Positions 52,324-64,000 of a stretch of 64,000 nucleotides of DNA are shown piece after piece. The position numbers and the translations under genes were made by a program. How positions within the stretch are numbered: position 1 is the stretch's first letter; every line of letters starts with the position of its first letter. Source of the stretch: Pilasporangium apinafurcum (taxonomy: Eukaryota > Oomycota > Peronosporomycetes > Pythiales > Pythiaceae); assembly GCA_001600495.1 (NCBI GenBank), contig BCKE01000023.1, positions 175,176 through 239,175 of the forward strand, written 5' to 3'. The notes beneath the pieces were generated by a model, which saw only the letters and a program-made list of their open reading frames with translations, was not told the origin of the DNA and made no database searches.

Positions 52324-52891
52324 AGTGTAAGAATGTAGGTTCCAGAAGCGCACATTTGATCAGAACACTATTAACAGTTCAAAAAAAGATAGACTTCTGG
52401 ATCATCAAGCTAAATTGGCAGAAGGAATGCTCAGCAATAAGAATACATAGCTGTTTACAAATGGATAATCAGTAGGTAGTTCAAACCAGAAACACGATCA
52501 CTTGGCAATTGCCCACCTACCTTACAATCTCCACACGTCAATATCGTCAGAACTATTTGTCGTCCTGCAGAGAATGAAATAGCGGAAGAATCCTCAGAAT
52601 CTACTCTTTTATGCCAAGTGGAGTGCTCGTTGCTAAATCCAGTAGAAACTAGCTTACACTGTAAAAGAGGATGTACTTCATATAGTACAAGTGTACTTCC
52701 ACTAGTACACTTGGGGGCAAAAGGATAAACAAACACATATAACATCAAAACGAACACCTTTACTCATCATCTATTTTACAACGCCACAAACTATTAATAT
52801 CAATGTCAGTTTAGCATCCCCTAACGACAACAACAACAACAACGAAAAAGATACATGAACTACTGACCTTCTTGCCGGATCAAAACTCTAA
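52324..52891. other. Intergenic region, Fanzor copy D to FET-like gene
   Basis: AT-rich region with a (CAA) microsatellite near 52828-52843 and one perfect hairpin (52688-52713). No gene is supported. Confidence 0.4.
52688..52713. repeat. Perfect 10-bp hairpin
   Basis: CAAGTGTACT at 52688-52697 and AGTACACTTG at 52704-52713, loop TCCACT. It lies downstream of the FET-like stop and upstream of Fanzor copy D; it could be an element end or a transcript-end hairpin. Confidence 0.6.
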
Positions 52892-55800
52892 TCACATTTT
52901 GTAAAAGTCGGTTCGGTTTATCTGGGGTAGAGAGGCTGAACATCCATCACAGCTCACACGATGCGAGTCATTAGTAGTCATGCAGCTACAATGACCAAGT
53001 GTAGAGATAGGTTAGATCACTTTACAGCGCATGATAATTGGAAGAAAACAAAACATACACAGAGCACAGCCATGATTCGGGATTGATCTTCGTGTAGCTT
53101 GGTGGAAACACACGTTTTCGCGGGCATTTGTCACATTTCATGGTCCACACGCTCACATCAGCTCTACAATCCGAGTTGGGGCATATCCACATATGTCGAA
53201 TGTGTTGAAACTGCACATCGAGGATGCGTTGTGTGTGTAAATCCATCAATCGCACGGAGATCACTGAGTTCTTTACTGTTTTTACTAAATGACACAACAC
53301 AAAAAAATGTGTTTATGCAGAGTTCAGTAAATACGAAAGTCAAATGCGCTGCAAAACAAAGTGACTCACAATGCAGCTCTTCCACTGCAGTTTTTGCACC
53401 TTCTTCTGTCTCAAATGCCACTGACGCATCGCCGCGGACTCGATGTGTACGCTGACACATATACACATCAATCGCAGGAAACCCTGTCGCCCGATCCATC
53501 TGTAATAGAACAATAGAACACATTGGCATGAAATCCTGGTTTGTAGCCGAGTAAAAAATACAGAGCGGCAAGTTACCTGGACGCAAAAAGGGGCGAAGAG
53601 TTCCTGCAGTACCGTTTCATCAACGGAAGGGTTAAACCCAGACACATATACTTTCTTTCTCATTTGACCTTCATCTACCCCAACGTCACTGAGGTCCACT
53701 CGAATGTCGCGAACAAGTGTATCAACCTCTCCCTCGCCTGCTTCCACATCCACGTCCGAGTCTGTGATGTACAAGTGCTCACTGTCGAACGTTTCAAGTG
53801 CACCGATCGAACTCTTCGGAAGAAAGCTTGCCTGTTCTTCCTTACTTCGGTTAATCTTTTGCTTCTTTCTCTCAGGTGAAGAGTCATACTTACTAACATT
53901 ATCCCGACTGTCACGGTCCATACTGCTTTCGCGTCGCTTGTTTTTACTGATTTCTGAGCGATTCGCCGATCCATTCGACAATCTTCCTCTGTTATCATCG
54001 TCATAGCGTGAAGATGGCGAGTTACGGGATCGACTCCGTGAGCGACTGCGATTTCGAGAACGATAATGATCGCGCTCTCGGTCTCTGTCCCGATCACGAT
54101 AACTACTTCGTTCTCTTGACCGCGAACGTGATCGCGAGTGGCGATAATAGCGATCGCCTTTGTCGTTTCGTTCTGATCGCTTTGGAGAATTGGATCTATT
54201 GCGCCGTTTTCTATCATCACAACCATGATCGTCATAAGCATCAGACTTTCGTTTTGAAGTCAATGTTTTTTTCGGATGTCGATCCTGTCGAGAGTCTTTA
54301 GTGTCGTTTGAACGCACTTGATTGCGAGCCAAAGTATTTCCTTTGTCGCGATGATTACCCTTCTTGGTTTTATGCGGTTCGTCTTTTTGAGGTCCGTAAT
54401 GGCTCAAGCCAGAGTCCTTCTTGCCATTTTTCCCCTTCTGGTTAGATGAACGCGATTTTTTTTTGTCTTTTACTGGACTCTCCTTTCCGTTTCCGCATAA
54501 TACCGAATTCGAGGTTACTTTTTTTCTTGGAATCGGTAACCTGTCTAAGTCCACTTCCTTGGGCTTGCTCTTTACAAGAGATATCCCATTCCGCTTCGCT
54601 TCCTCTTTGAGCTTCCGAAAAGCCGTGGGGCGCTTGAAAGTGGACTCGCTCAGATCACGTACAGATAAACCGTTCTCATGTCGTCCTTCCAAATGTAGTG
54701 CTTGGTAAATATCGATCTGTGGTTCTCGCTGGAACGTTTTCTTCGTGAATGCAGCATTCTCACCACCATTTGCTTCTATACTACTTTCTTGTGTCCTCGA
54801 CACAGAATCAAAAGACCACGTTGATATGGCAGAGGAAGAACCCAGGTGCTGGAACGTCTTAGGTGGAGGGGTGATGTCCCCACCACCGCCACCGTAACGA
54901 GACTTTGGTGTCGACTTCACAAATTCGGATTCCCGAATCACGGTTTGTTGAGTGTTGATACCGCCATACGAAAGATACCGGCCTTCAGTATTATCGCTTG
55001 ATTTCTCTCGTGCATCTTGACGGCTGTTTTGCGTCTGTCCAGCACTCGAGAACGCATCCACCGTAGCTTGCGTGTTCACTTTTTTAACAGCTAACGGTTC
55101 ACTATATCGGCGTGGCTTTACCGTATTGAACTGCTTATCTTCATCTAGAACTTTAATGGACCGCCGCATAACTGAATTTTTCCCTTTGAGAGTTATTGTT
55201 GTTGCGATTGTCGACTTATTATCTCTTTTCCGCAATCCATTGGATCCAACAGTTAGTGGTTTGCTCGCGATCGCTGATTTTTTATCCTGACGGAGTCCGT
55301 TCTGATGAGGTATGGCTTTGACAGGATGGATCGAGATAGTCTTTCTCTGGCTTTGTAGTGATTTGCTCGTGAATTTTTTCTCACCCCGTACCTCGGAAGC
55401 AAAAAATTGCTCACCATCATCGTGTTCCTTATCGTCCTTCTTTTCGGTGATATGGGTACCACTGTCATCACTGTAGTCTAGTCCGAGATCGTTCTCACCA
55501 CAGACCTCATCGTTCATTATGATTCCATCTTGAGCGTGGTTGACTTTTTTGGGTTCGCATTTTTGCAATGCAGCTGCATCTGCTGATTTCTCTGAATTAG
55601 TAGCTGCTGAAGTAAGAATTTGCTGTTTGTTATTGGTAGCGGCAAGTTCTTCATGCTTTTCACCAGTATCTGTTCGACTGATAATACCTCTTGTGGGTGA
55701 ACAGGATATACCAGAAGTGATCGATGGATCGTATATGCTCTCACTTTCTAGCTCAACGTCAGTCATCTCTTCTTCCACGTCCTCCAGAATGATAGTGCCA

Positions 55801-57509
55801 GTATCCGAGACATCGCCGTCATCATCTTCACCGTGTGGTACTACCATTTCGTTCTCTTGTTTTTTCCCGTCAGGTTTAATCATTAACGCAACTGGTACAG
55901 GATCGGATACATTCATACTATTCTTGTCCAGCACATTTTCACAAACAACATGACGAGGAACTTCCGATAGCGACGACTGGTAATTTGTTATTGGAGTATG
56001 TCCATTCTCTTGCGTAGGTTCACACAAAGATCTCGGGATTTTTGGTTGTAGAATGATTGACTCGCTGGATTTTTGTTTTGTTTCAGCATTTCTTTTCTGG
56101 GGAACGTCGTCTACTTCATTACTTGTACTTCCATTACTCGAAGATGACATAAGGTTCCCTCGATTCTCTTTTTTCTTGTCCGAATTCAGGAGTTCTGTTT
56201 CCACCAGCTTCTTTGTTAGGGGTTTGGCATCATCATCATCACTGGACCGAAGATCAATGGTTTCGCTTGTCTTCCCCAATTCCTTCTTCGACTGGGTTCG
56301 CCAGGGCTCACCATCTTCGTCTTTATGTTCCTTTTGCTGATTCTTCCGACGAATAGCGTTTTTTGAAGATGATGAAATGGATCGTTTTCTCGTCTTCTTC
56401 TCATTGACCCGCTTTCGGATCTTTCTCCTTCCGCTGCCCTTTATGGGTCGTCGATGACTGTCATCATTACTATCAATGTAATCATCACTCAGTAGCTCCA
56501 GTGGTTCGTCTACATCCTCTTCTTCTTCCGGAGAAAAGGAATCACTGCTGCTATCGCTTGGTAAGTCACTGTCACTGCTGCCATCTACGTAATAATGAGC
56601 GTACTTAGCATCTTCAGCGAGCGTCACACCAAAGGGCCTGGAAGTGCGCCGATGACGCTGCCGCATGGTTTCCTTCCGACGTACAACATCGGGATCTCGG
56701 TAGCCGGAGACCCATTTGTACATTTCATGAGCCGCTTCGTCTGGATCCGGTGTGAGTACTAATTTTTTGCCACCATCAGTATGATTAGTTGCAGGAGGTA
56801 GGCCATCGTTGTTAGAACTGTCCGAAACTACATTCCTTAATTTCTTCTTTTTCGTGACTGGTGGAGACGATCGCACAACTTGCTGTGGATGCAATGATGT
56901 GCTTGCCTCAGTTTCCTGTTGGTGTTCCCGCACCAGAATTTCTTTATATGTCGCAGGCTCCTGTAAGTAACTTGTATCCAATTGCAATTCGTTCATTAAT
57001 TCAGCTACATTTGCATCATCTCCGAACGATGCACCATGCGCTGATGATGAAACCATCGGAAGCACCGGCGACGCATGCTCTTTCATGACTGTGCTCAATA
57101 AGCGAGCTGATGGGTTATCTGGAATCAAATACGATGGCATCGCCAATGGTTGCATCGTCGAAGTTGTTGCTGATAGAGTATCGGTCGCAACTGTTGTCTG
57201 TGAAGTAGCAGCATGATCATTCCCTTCGGCTTGCAGAAGCGACTTTATGTCGTCTTCGTCGACACCATTCAAAAAATCCAGAGCCAAATCGCCGTGGTCA
57301 TCAGATCCCTTTATTTCTCCTTCGTAATCATTGTCATCTGCTTGGTCTGCGTGCAATCGATGCTGCAGATCGATATATTGCACATGAGACTTGATCTTGA
57401 GAAAGATTGACGTTTCTAGGTGTTCCGCCTGCTGGCGACATTTCGCGAACCATTGCGCCATACCTTGCACCCTCTCGGTCCATACATCGTCCATCGATCC
57501 TTCCATCAT
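52892..57509 (-). CDS. FET-like RNA-binding protein: long RS/acidic region, RRM, two RanBP2 zinc fingers
   Basis: Exons 53577-57509, 53370-53499, 53059-53275 and 52892-52985 (1,457 residues). About 1,280 residues are disordered: acidic/Ser-rich blocks, then a strongly Arg-Ser/Arg-Asp region (RSRSRSRER, RDRDRDRERD). The RRM is split by an intron: KKVYVSGFNPSVDETVLQEL (RNP2) and RGDASVAFETEEGAKTAVEE (RNP1); its GDASV form is that of FUS/EWS/TAF15. A RanBP2-type finger follows (WICPNSDC...CDKC). A fourth exon, joined by a GTATGT intron, adds a second one, WLCSVCMTTNDSHRVSCDGC. Without that intron the frame ends at 53022. FET proteins act in transcription and splicing with RNA polymerase II. The large N-terminus is unlike animal FET prion-like domains, so orthology is uncertain. 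Confidence 0.8.
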
Positions 57510-58002
57510 GAGAATCTAAGAGAAGCAGCGCGCTATTGGCCGTAAAAAGAAAAGAGAAGATCCACCACAACCGGCGTGCGGCTCTCCTTCTACACTTTTT
57601 GCTTGTCTTCTCGCTGCTTTAATGGTTAACACACCATACCCTCGCTGTTCGCTCGTGTTTATTGGTTTAAATTACCCAATTGCAAGTGTTATTTGTGAAT
57701 TAATGAATATTATTGGATGAAATTAAATAGTCGAATATCTTGCATTGACAGCAGGACTTGAACTCACAGCAAGAGCGCGAGTCTTGTCCACAGGGATTAC
57801 CGGCGTCATCTATGCCTTACGCGTTCCTTTTGCTCTGTGTTTACCTACCTTGTAATATACCGATACAGCACCCGCATCATGTTCGACCGGTGAGCAACTG
57901 AAGAGATAGGAGCTCATGATTGGCTAATTTTATATTATAAAGCTATTCTATTGGATAAAATTTATATTGGGCATTTTGTAAAAGGCTATCATTTTGATTC
58001 TG
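57510..58002. other. Divergent promoter region FET-like / DUS1
   Basis: About 490 bases between divergent genes. A tRNA-like string lies on the minus strand around 57745-57810 (a B-box-like AGTTCAAGTCC and a 5-bp stem around loop CTCGCGC), but the rest of a tRNA does not fold. Confidence 0.4.
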
Positions 58003-59393
58003 ATGGACGAAAACGACCAACAACACGAGAAAAAGACGATGACAAAGTTGCGTGGGTATGCGTTTTACCGTGCGATCGGCTCACCTACGCGTATTGTTGC
58101 ACCTATGGTATTGTGGCAGATGTTCCATTTGCTCGCTTCAGTCTTGTTGAGTTTTTTTTTGAAAAATATGTTTTGTTTTGCGTAGGTGGATCAGTCAGAG
58201 TTGGCATTCCGTATGCTGACAAGAAAACATGGTGCGCAGTTGTGCTACACGCCCATGCTACACAGTCGATTGTTTGTTGAGAGCGCCGAGTACCGAGAGA
58301 AAATGTTTGAGAAACACGTACATGACCGCCCTTTGATTGTGCAGGTACAACTGACTAACTCGCTCGTATTTCAGTCATGATGGCTACAATTGAACCTGAT
58401 CTGTTATACAATTAATTTTTATGTGTACGCATGTAGTTTTGTGGCAACGATCCAGAGACAGTGTTGGCTGCCGCTAAGCATGTTGAAGCACATTGTGATG
58501 CCGTTGATCTAAATCTAGGCTGCCCACAGGTTACCACAATATGGACATAGACACTCACGTTTCTATTGTATTTGGCTGCTGACTGTGCGTCGTGTATAAC
58601 AATCCATCACTATTGATTGCAGGGAATCGCGCGTAAGGGCCGCTATGGATCATTTTTGATGAAAGAGAAAACGGTAGTGCGCGATATTGTCGCGACATTG
58701 AGCTCTAATCTCTCGATCCCAGTGACTGTGAAAATCCGCATCTTCCCGGATGTCCAGGAGACGCTCGAGTTTGCCTCGATGCTAGAAGACGCAGGGTGTG
58801 ATTTATTGACTGTTCATGGACGCACCAAGGAAGAAAATAAAACTGCTGTGCAAGCCGTGAATTGGGACATCATTCGACAAATTAAGGAGCGGCTATCGAT
58901 TCCGGTGATCGCGAATGGCGGTATTGAGACGCCAGAAGACATCGAAAAGTGTTTAGAAGCGACAAAAGCGGATGGTGTCATGACATCGGAGGGAATTTTG
59001 GAAAACCCAGCAATTTTTGCTGCGACCAAGAACACACCAGGCAATGACATAAGCTTCATTACGCTGGCGCATCAGTATCTAGAGTGTGCTGAGAAATATC
59101 CACCCGCTAGTGAGAAGATTATTCGGGCACATTTGTTCAAGATTTTGTTTCAGGATCTTCGTGTACACTTGGATCTACGTGGCGCATTGGCAGAGGCTCG
59201 ATCACGTGAAGAGATGGTAGATATTGTGAATCAACTGTGTGTGCGATTAGAACAGCCCATACCTGAACGCGAAATCATCTACGCACCAGAAACCAGTTGG
59301 TATCGCCGCCATCGACAGGGCCAAGAGAAACTGCAACGCAAAGATTCTTACGAAAAAGTGCTCGAATCTGGCTTTGGCAGTCTCTTTGGTTAG
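58003..59393 (+). CDS. tRNA-dihydrouridine synthase, DUS1 type
   Basis: Four exons: 58003-58107, 58186-58344, 58437-58529 and 58623-59393 (375 residues, all introns phase 0). The flavoenzyme reduces uridine to dihydrouridine in the tRNA D-loop (positions 16/17 for DUS1). Evidence: [15 protein letters not shown] at the FMN-binding start, [48 protein letters not shown] across an exon junction (active-site Cys region), [19 protein letters not shown] and [17 protein letters not shown]. The ATG at 58003 is the first in frame. Convergent with the SET fusion gene, 180 bp between stops. Confidence 0.93.
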
Positions 59394-59573
59394 ATCCTCA
59401 CTGATATCTGATGCCCAACCACCATCCTCATTAGACTTCATTTGGATATATATATTTTGGAATATATACCACTATATCTCTATATTTCTTGCGTGGTCAA
59501 CCCGGCTCTGCGTTTTAATGGCTACTCCGTGTGTTGATATCGTTCTTCGTCGGCGATTTTAGCTTTTATTTGC

Positions 59574-62500
59574 TTATTCAGCCGCTGCAGACTGGCTGGA
59601 ATGCAGCCCCATCCCCCATCCCAACTTGGCACGCTTCTCTCGAGGCTGAGACGAAACGTTAAACGACGATGATCGGTCCGAGGTGGCATCAATGCTTGTG
59701 GAGATATGGAAAGAGGCAGGTAACGGCACATCCTCTCCCATCTCGATGTTGCTATCTCGAGATTTTCGATGATGGTGTGTAGATGATGCAGAGCTGGGCC
59801 GATTAACGCGACGATCGTCGTCTCCCGTACCTCTTTTATCCTCACTAGATGATTTTCGTTGATAATTGCTGCTACTTCTACTACTATTCCGAGAGTGCTG
59901 CTCCTTGAAACTTGAGCGGTGAGATTCACCATAGTTGCTTAGTCGACGTTTCTTCGACTTTAAGTGCTGCCATAGCTTTTTCTTTTGTGTCTCAAAGGTC
60001 GATGGTAGATCACCAAAGTTAACGCTGCTAGGACTGCGCTGCTCTACCTCTCGAATTTCATCGAAAAAGCTCATTTCCAGCAGCTTCTTTGCGCTCAGTC
60101 GCTTTGTCGGGTCAAGCTGCAGCATACTTTCAAGAACATCAATTGCATCCTCCGGGAAGTCTGGAAATTTTTCTTTCTGCTCCAACAGTGTCTTTCGTAG
60201 TCGCATTTTGTACTCATTCTTGGGCTTAAAATGATGAAACTGTGGAAGGTTCATTCCATCTGGCCATGACGAGCGCGGAGTGCCACATAAACGGAAAATC
60301 AAGTCCAACTGAACTTTTACGTCTTGGGCTTGCAAAAATGGCGTGTTGTCCAGCAGAATCGCCAACATTACGCAGCCGGCTGACCAAATATCGGATCGCC
60401 ACGTGTACATGTTTTCTCCCAACAGAATTTCAGGTGCTGATACATTCAACCACGAGCCATAACGATGCTCCTTGCGCTCGCTTTCACTCATTTCATATCC
60501 AATGGTGCTGTTTCCTCCAGGTTCTTTCGTTTTCGATGTTGTCTTACGCATTGAATAATATCCGCACAGCTTAACACCATCCTTGAACACAAACACTACA
60601 CAAAAAATCACAGCAAAAACGTTAATTTCGATGCGCATACAATATCAAAAACACGACAACTTACGGTGCGACGCTGAAACAAAACGATGGATGTAATTCA
60701 GGTTGTGACAGATGACTAAACTTTGCAATAGGTCGTAGATTGCTTTCTTGCGCAGAAGAGGTGGTACAATAACCTTCGCCTCAAAAATACCCGAGTACAT
60801 GTGCATCGGTTGCTCAAACGCCAAGTAATGATCATCCGCAGCTAACCGACTGGAAGGTGGCGACACGTATAGACCACCCACTGCAGTCGATGGAACAGAA
60901 AAATCCATCATATCGACATCAATATCGTTCTTGCTTGTCTTAGAGTCGTTTATGGCTGGATTCACTTTTTTTTCTTCAGGGAAAACAATCCCAACCAGCA
61001 TTACAAAGCGATCAGGGGATCGAGTATGAAGTGTCAAAATGTTCGCCAACTCCCGAACACAGGAATCAACGATACCATGTTCCTCGGAATAGACCGGCTG
61101 ATGTTCACGATATGGCCACGGCTGCAAGTAAACGTGCTTACCAGCAATATCAAAAGCGAAATCATCTGAAATAGTACCAAGATATCCTCGCTTGCGAATC
61201 GCTTCAACGTTAACAATTTCGTTTGCGTGCAACCGGTTAGCGCTCTGTATGTTGGAGTTGCTACCACCTCCAGCAGATCGGGTAACTTCTTTCGGTACAA
61301 CTGATGCAGCGGAAATGCTCAATGGCTCATGAGTGCTAGAATCCGCAGAACCTTTGGCCGCGATACTTGATCGTTTAACTGATCCACAAAGTGCTGCAAG
61401 TGTGATGTAATTTCGGTTGCTTGGCTTTCGTTTCTCATCATCTCGATGCGGAGATCCGTCCGTCGATGGGCCCTGAATCCATTGCTTAAGTTGTTGGGCA
61501 ATTCGTTCAGACATTTCCATCGGTTTCTGTCGTGAAACAGCAAACTGCTCTGTGTCAAACCATTCACCATTTCGTTCAGCCCTCTTGCTGGCTTGTCTTA
61601 AGGTTTTCTCCAAACGAACCCATCGATCTTTCAGACTTTCGGAAATGGCAAGTGAACACTCAAGCAGTAGCAACGCATCCAGCTCGTTGTTCTTCCCATC
61701 TAACGGGGGGAGAAAGTCAGGAACAGAAGCTGCAATAGGATGATCTGACTCTCTTGCTTCCGTGGACACGTCTTTAGTAGCCTGATAAACTGCAGCGCTC
61801 AGATATACAATGCTCAGTACAATACACTCAATGGACGAATGGACCCAAACAGATAGACCAAGCGCCTCAGCGAGCAAATGCTTGGCTTCTTTTTGCACAT
61901 CGCTCGGCGGAATCGCCGCAGGAAGAGGCAATAACATGGTGCCATCCGATATAAGCCTCTTCTGGTTCTTTCCTGATGTCAGTATGTCCAACAGTGCATA
62001 TGGATCCTCACAGCGCAAATCATATCGCAAACCTTCCAGAATTTCTCGTTCTCCAGATACAAGTTGTTTATGGACCATTTGGAACTCTGGTGATCTACTG
62101 GATAGTAGCTTTGTAGAAGCATCAGATGCCCAGTTGGAGGAATACTTGGCTGCATAAACCTCGCTCACAAACACCTTCCAGGGCACTTTCCGCGAATTCG
62201 CCTTGAGAAACAAATTAAGCGTTGCAGCAGCTAGCAGCTCTACGTTTCGAACGTTCATGGCATGAAAGGTGAAGTAACGATTCAACGCAATGATGGCGCT
62301 TGTGGCATCTTCACGGTCCAAGTGCAGCTTTTTAACGATGCGGAGGATACTTTTGGCATATTTTGTGCGCAAACTTTCTTCTAGTGAGGCAGAAATACCC
62401 ATACGCCGACTTGGTGAGTCTTCCATCTGTTCAACGCTGACAAGCCAGTGCAATTTTCGACCAAAACAATATGAAGGAATCGATTTGGATGCTTCCATTG

Positions 62501-64000
62501 CTTCCCCTGCGTCACCATTCTTGACCCCATTCTCCAAAGAGGTATCAATTTTACTCTTATAATCGGCATCACGACGGTGAAGCGTTGAGTTTCGTTTCGC
62601 TCGGTAGAAGTTCTCAATTTCTTTGTTGCCAGCATGATACAAACGAAGTGACGTACCCATAAACGGTCGAGCGTGGTACTTGCTGTGGAAGATGGGAATG
62701 TATTTTGCATCTGACAATTCCACTAGCGCCCATCCAGAGGCATCGTCGAAGAAAAACATATCCAAGCTGACAACTAGATCTCCGTCCTTCTTTGATTGCT
62801 CATGCCCCCATCTGCGGCGTTCATCTAACGTGAACAATCGGCGCAACCCAGCTTCATCGCACTTGAGTGGAATTCCCTTGACCAGGAGTTTACTGCTCAT
62901 CATTTGATGAGTATCACCATTAAGGAAATTACTCTTTGCGGCAATCGGTACTTCGTTTGGTTGCGCAATATTTGTGCTCATGTCTTTGTTAGAAAAAGGC
63001 GATGTTGTCGCGGATGCTGAAATTGCTGATGTTGATTCATCAATTTGTTTTGGCTCCACCACTCGTCGTTTCGGGATGGAAAACACTACTGGGTCAACTT
63101 GGTCTTCGGAGACGCCGTCTAAGTAAATGTGCCAATCCACTTCGTCCAAACAAATGAAACGCTCCTTCTTCGGCTTGCTCTCTTCTGAAGGGGAATCAAA
63201 CACATCTTCTGTAACCAATAGATTTTCCTCGTAATCGACTTCGTGCTTGTTCCTTTCTTTGTCATACCTGCTCCAAACAATACGAATTACCGCTCAATAA
63301 AGACACTTAGGGACTCCACAGCAAATCGATGCTGACATTACCGTCTAACAATCGCATTGGAAAACAGTGAATGGTCTTCCAATGAATCAAAAATTCGTAT
63401 CCTTCGGTTCACAATTGCATCCCCAATCTCTTCAGGTTTCGGCTCCCGAAAGTATCCTTTCATGAACAGATCTTTCACTGTGTCGCCCTCGGTACCAATT
63501 ATACCTTTACAGTTAGGGGATTCGCAATAGCATCTAAAGAAAAGAACAAGAATGTGTTGCATATGAGTTCGTTGATTTCCAGCCATTGGCAAAAATATGT
63601 AACATTTACGTGATCTGTCGAGATCCAAGTGCTTTCCACTGGTAATCAAATGTCAATTCTTCGCCCTTCGCAATGTCTCTCAACGCAATAACTGCAATCC
63701 GTGTCTCGCCCTTGACTGTCCACTTCTCAGTTTTGCAATTCGGCTCACAGCTATGATTCACGAATCGTGTAAAACTGCCTTTGTTGCGTGCGTCAATATA
63801 GATCCCTGGCTGCAACAGTAGGTAGTAGAAATTTAACTCGTGCTATCAAATCATATAAGAAAATCAGGTCAGTAACTTCAAATCATTACCATGATCGCTT
63901 AAATATTGTGTATTTACCCGTGGTACAGACTTGAGCCGTCTCGTTAATTCTTTTTGATCGATAATCTCGCCCACATATTCGCCCACGACCTTTGACTGTG
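59574..64000 (-). CDS. SET methyltransferase-RRM-cyclin-pseudokinase (CDK-like) fusion protein, 5' cut by window edge
   Basis: Exons 63918-64000 (open to the right), 63610-63842, 63342-63533, 60665-63267 and 59574-60595; all phases agree (about 1,376 residues visible). SET: VVGEYVGEIIDQKE, GIYIDARNKGSFTRFVNHSC, GEELTFDYQW, then the post-SET cluster CYCESPNC, as in Set2/ASH1-class H3 methyltransferases. RRM-like domain at about 62625-62900 (SSKLLVKGIPLKCDEAGLRR). Cyclin K/L/T-like fold at about 61785-62470 (SILRIVKKLHLDREDATSAI, VPWKVFVSEVYAAKY, EILEGLRYDLRCEDPYALL). CDK-like kinase domain at about 60050-61210 (NYIHRF, VSAPEILLG, SDIWSAGCVMLAILL, LIFRLCGTPRSSWPDGM) with catalytic residues replaced. 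The tail is Arg/Ser-rich and ends with KLGWGMGL. The cyclin and kinase share one 2.6-kb exon, so the cyclin-kinase join does not depend on gene modelling. Likely nuclear, at transcribing RNA polymerase II (inference). Confidence 0.88.

Noticed and set aside
52828-52843. CRISPR-like or satellite array
   Set aside because: Only a short CAA microsatellite; no spaced direct repeats were seen anywhere in the window.
57740-57850. tRNA-Ala-like sequence on the minus strand (stem CAAGA/TCTTG around loop CTCGCGC, then AGTTCAAGTCC)
   Set aside because: The distance from anticodon stem to T-loop is too short, and the D-arm and acceptor do not pair. At best a relic.
59518-59535. Third copy of the candidate omega RNA (shared GGCTACTCCGTG)
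   Set aside because: Only about 12 bases match; the rest of the conserved segment and its hairpin are absent, so chance is likely.

Overview
The window looks like gene-dense nuclear DNA of an oomycete (stramenopile water mould or downy-mildew relative). The support is a combination: fungal-like wall enzymes of families GH72 and GH81, a TKL receptor-like kinase, a flagellar-type kinesin-9, a tyrosine-free eukaryotic gene set with many short GT-AG introns (about 60-150 nt, often with a TACTAAC-like branch point), and no operon structure. I cannot name the species; an Albugo-like or saprolegnian genome would fit. All exon boundaries were read by eye from reading frame, splice signals and family motifs.

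Layout. 1-9,997: the tail of an unknown gene, kinesin-9, a PH-domain protein, a fatty-acid transport protein/acyl-CoA synthetase and glutamine synthetase. 11,381-16,271: two decayed Fanzor (eukaryotic TnpB-like nuclease) copies around a Lys/Ser-rich nuclear protein. 16,655-29,211: a FAIM-like zinc-finger protein, a secreted sphingomyelinase-like phosphodiesterase, a membrane-anchored GH81 glucanase, an amino-acid/polyamine permease, a decayed IS607-like Fanzor element and an MTH1-type Nudix hydrolase. 29,803-43,412: a giant intronless VPS13-like lipid-transfer protein, a TKL receptor-like kinase and galactokinase. 44,130-49,710: an SK-type potassium channel overlapping a TCAIM-like gene, then a GPI-anchored GH72 glucanosyltransferase. 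50,254-52,323: another Fanzor cluster. 52,892-64,000: a FET-like RRM/zinc-finger protein, a DUS1-type tRNA dihydrouridine synthase and a remarkable fusion gene cut by the right edge.

Two things stand out. First, the gene at 59,574-64,000 joins a Set2-like SET methyltransferase, an RRM-like domain, a cyclin fold and a CDK-like kinase domain whose catalytic Lys, HRD Asp and DFG Asp have all been replaced. In fungi and animals Set2 and the cyclin/CDK that phosphorylates the RNA polymerase II tail are separate partners of one pathway, so this could be a one-chain version with a dead kinase as scaffold. Second, five Fanzor-related loci of at least two lineages lie within 41 kb. One is bounded by 30-bp terminal inverted repeats; another is IS607-like, with a MerR-type helix-turn-helix fragment. 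A noncoding segment directly 3' of that IS607 nuclease is conserved in a second, otherwise truncated copy, which makes it a candidate guide (omega) RNA.
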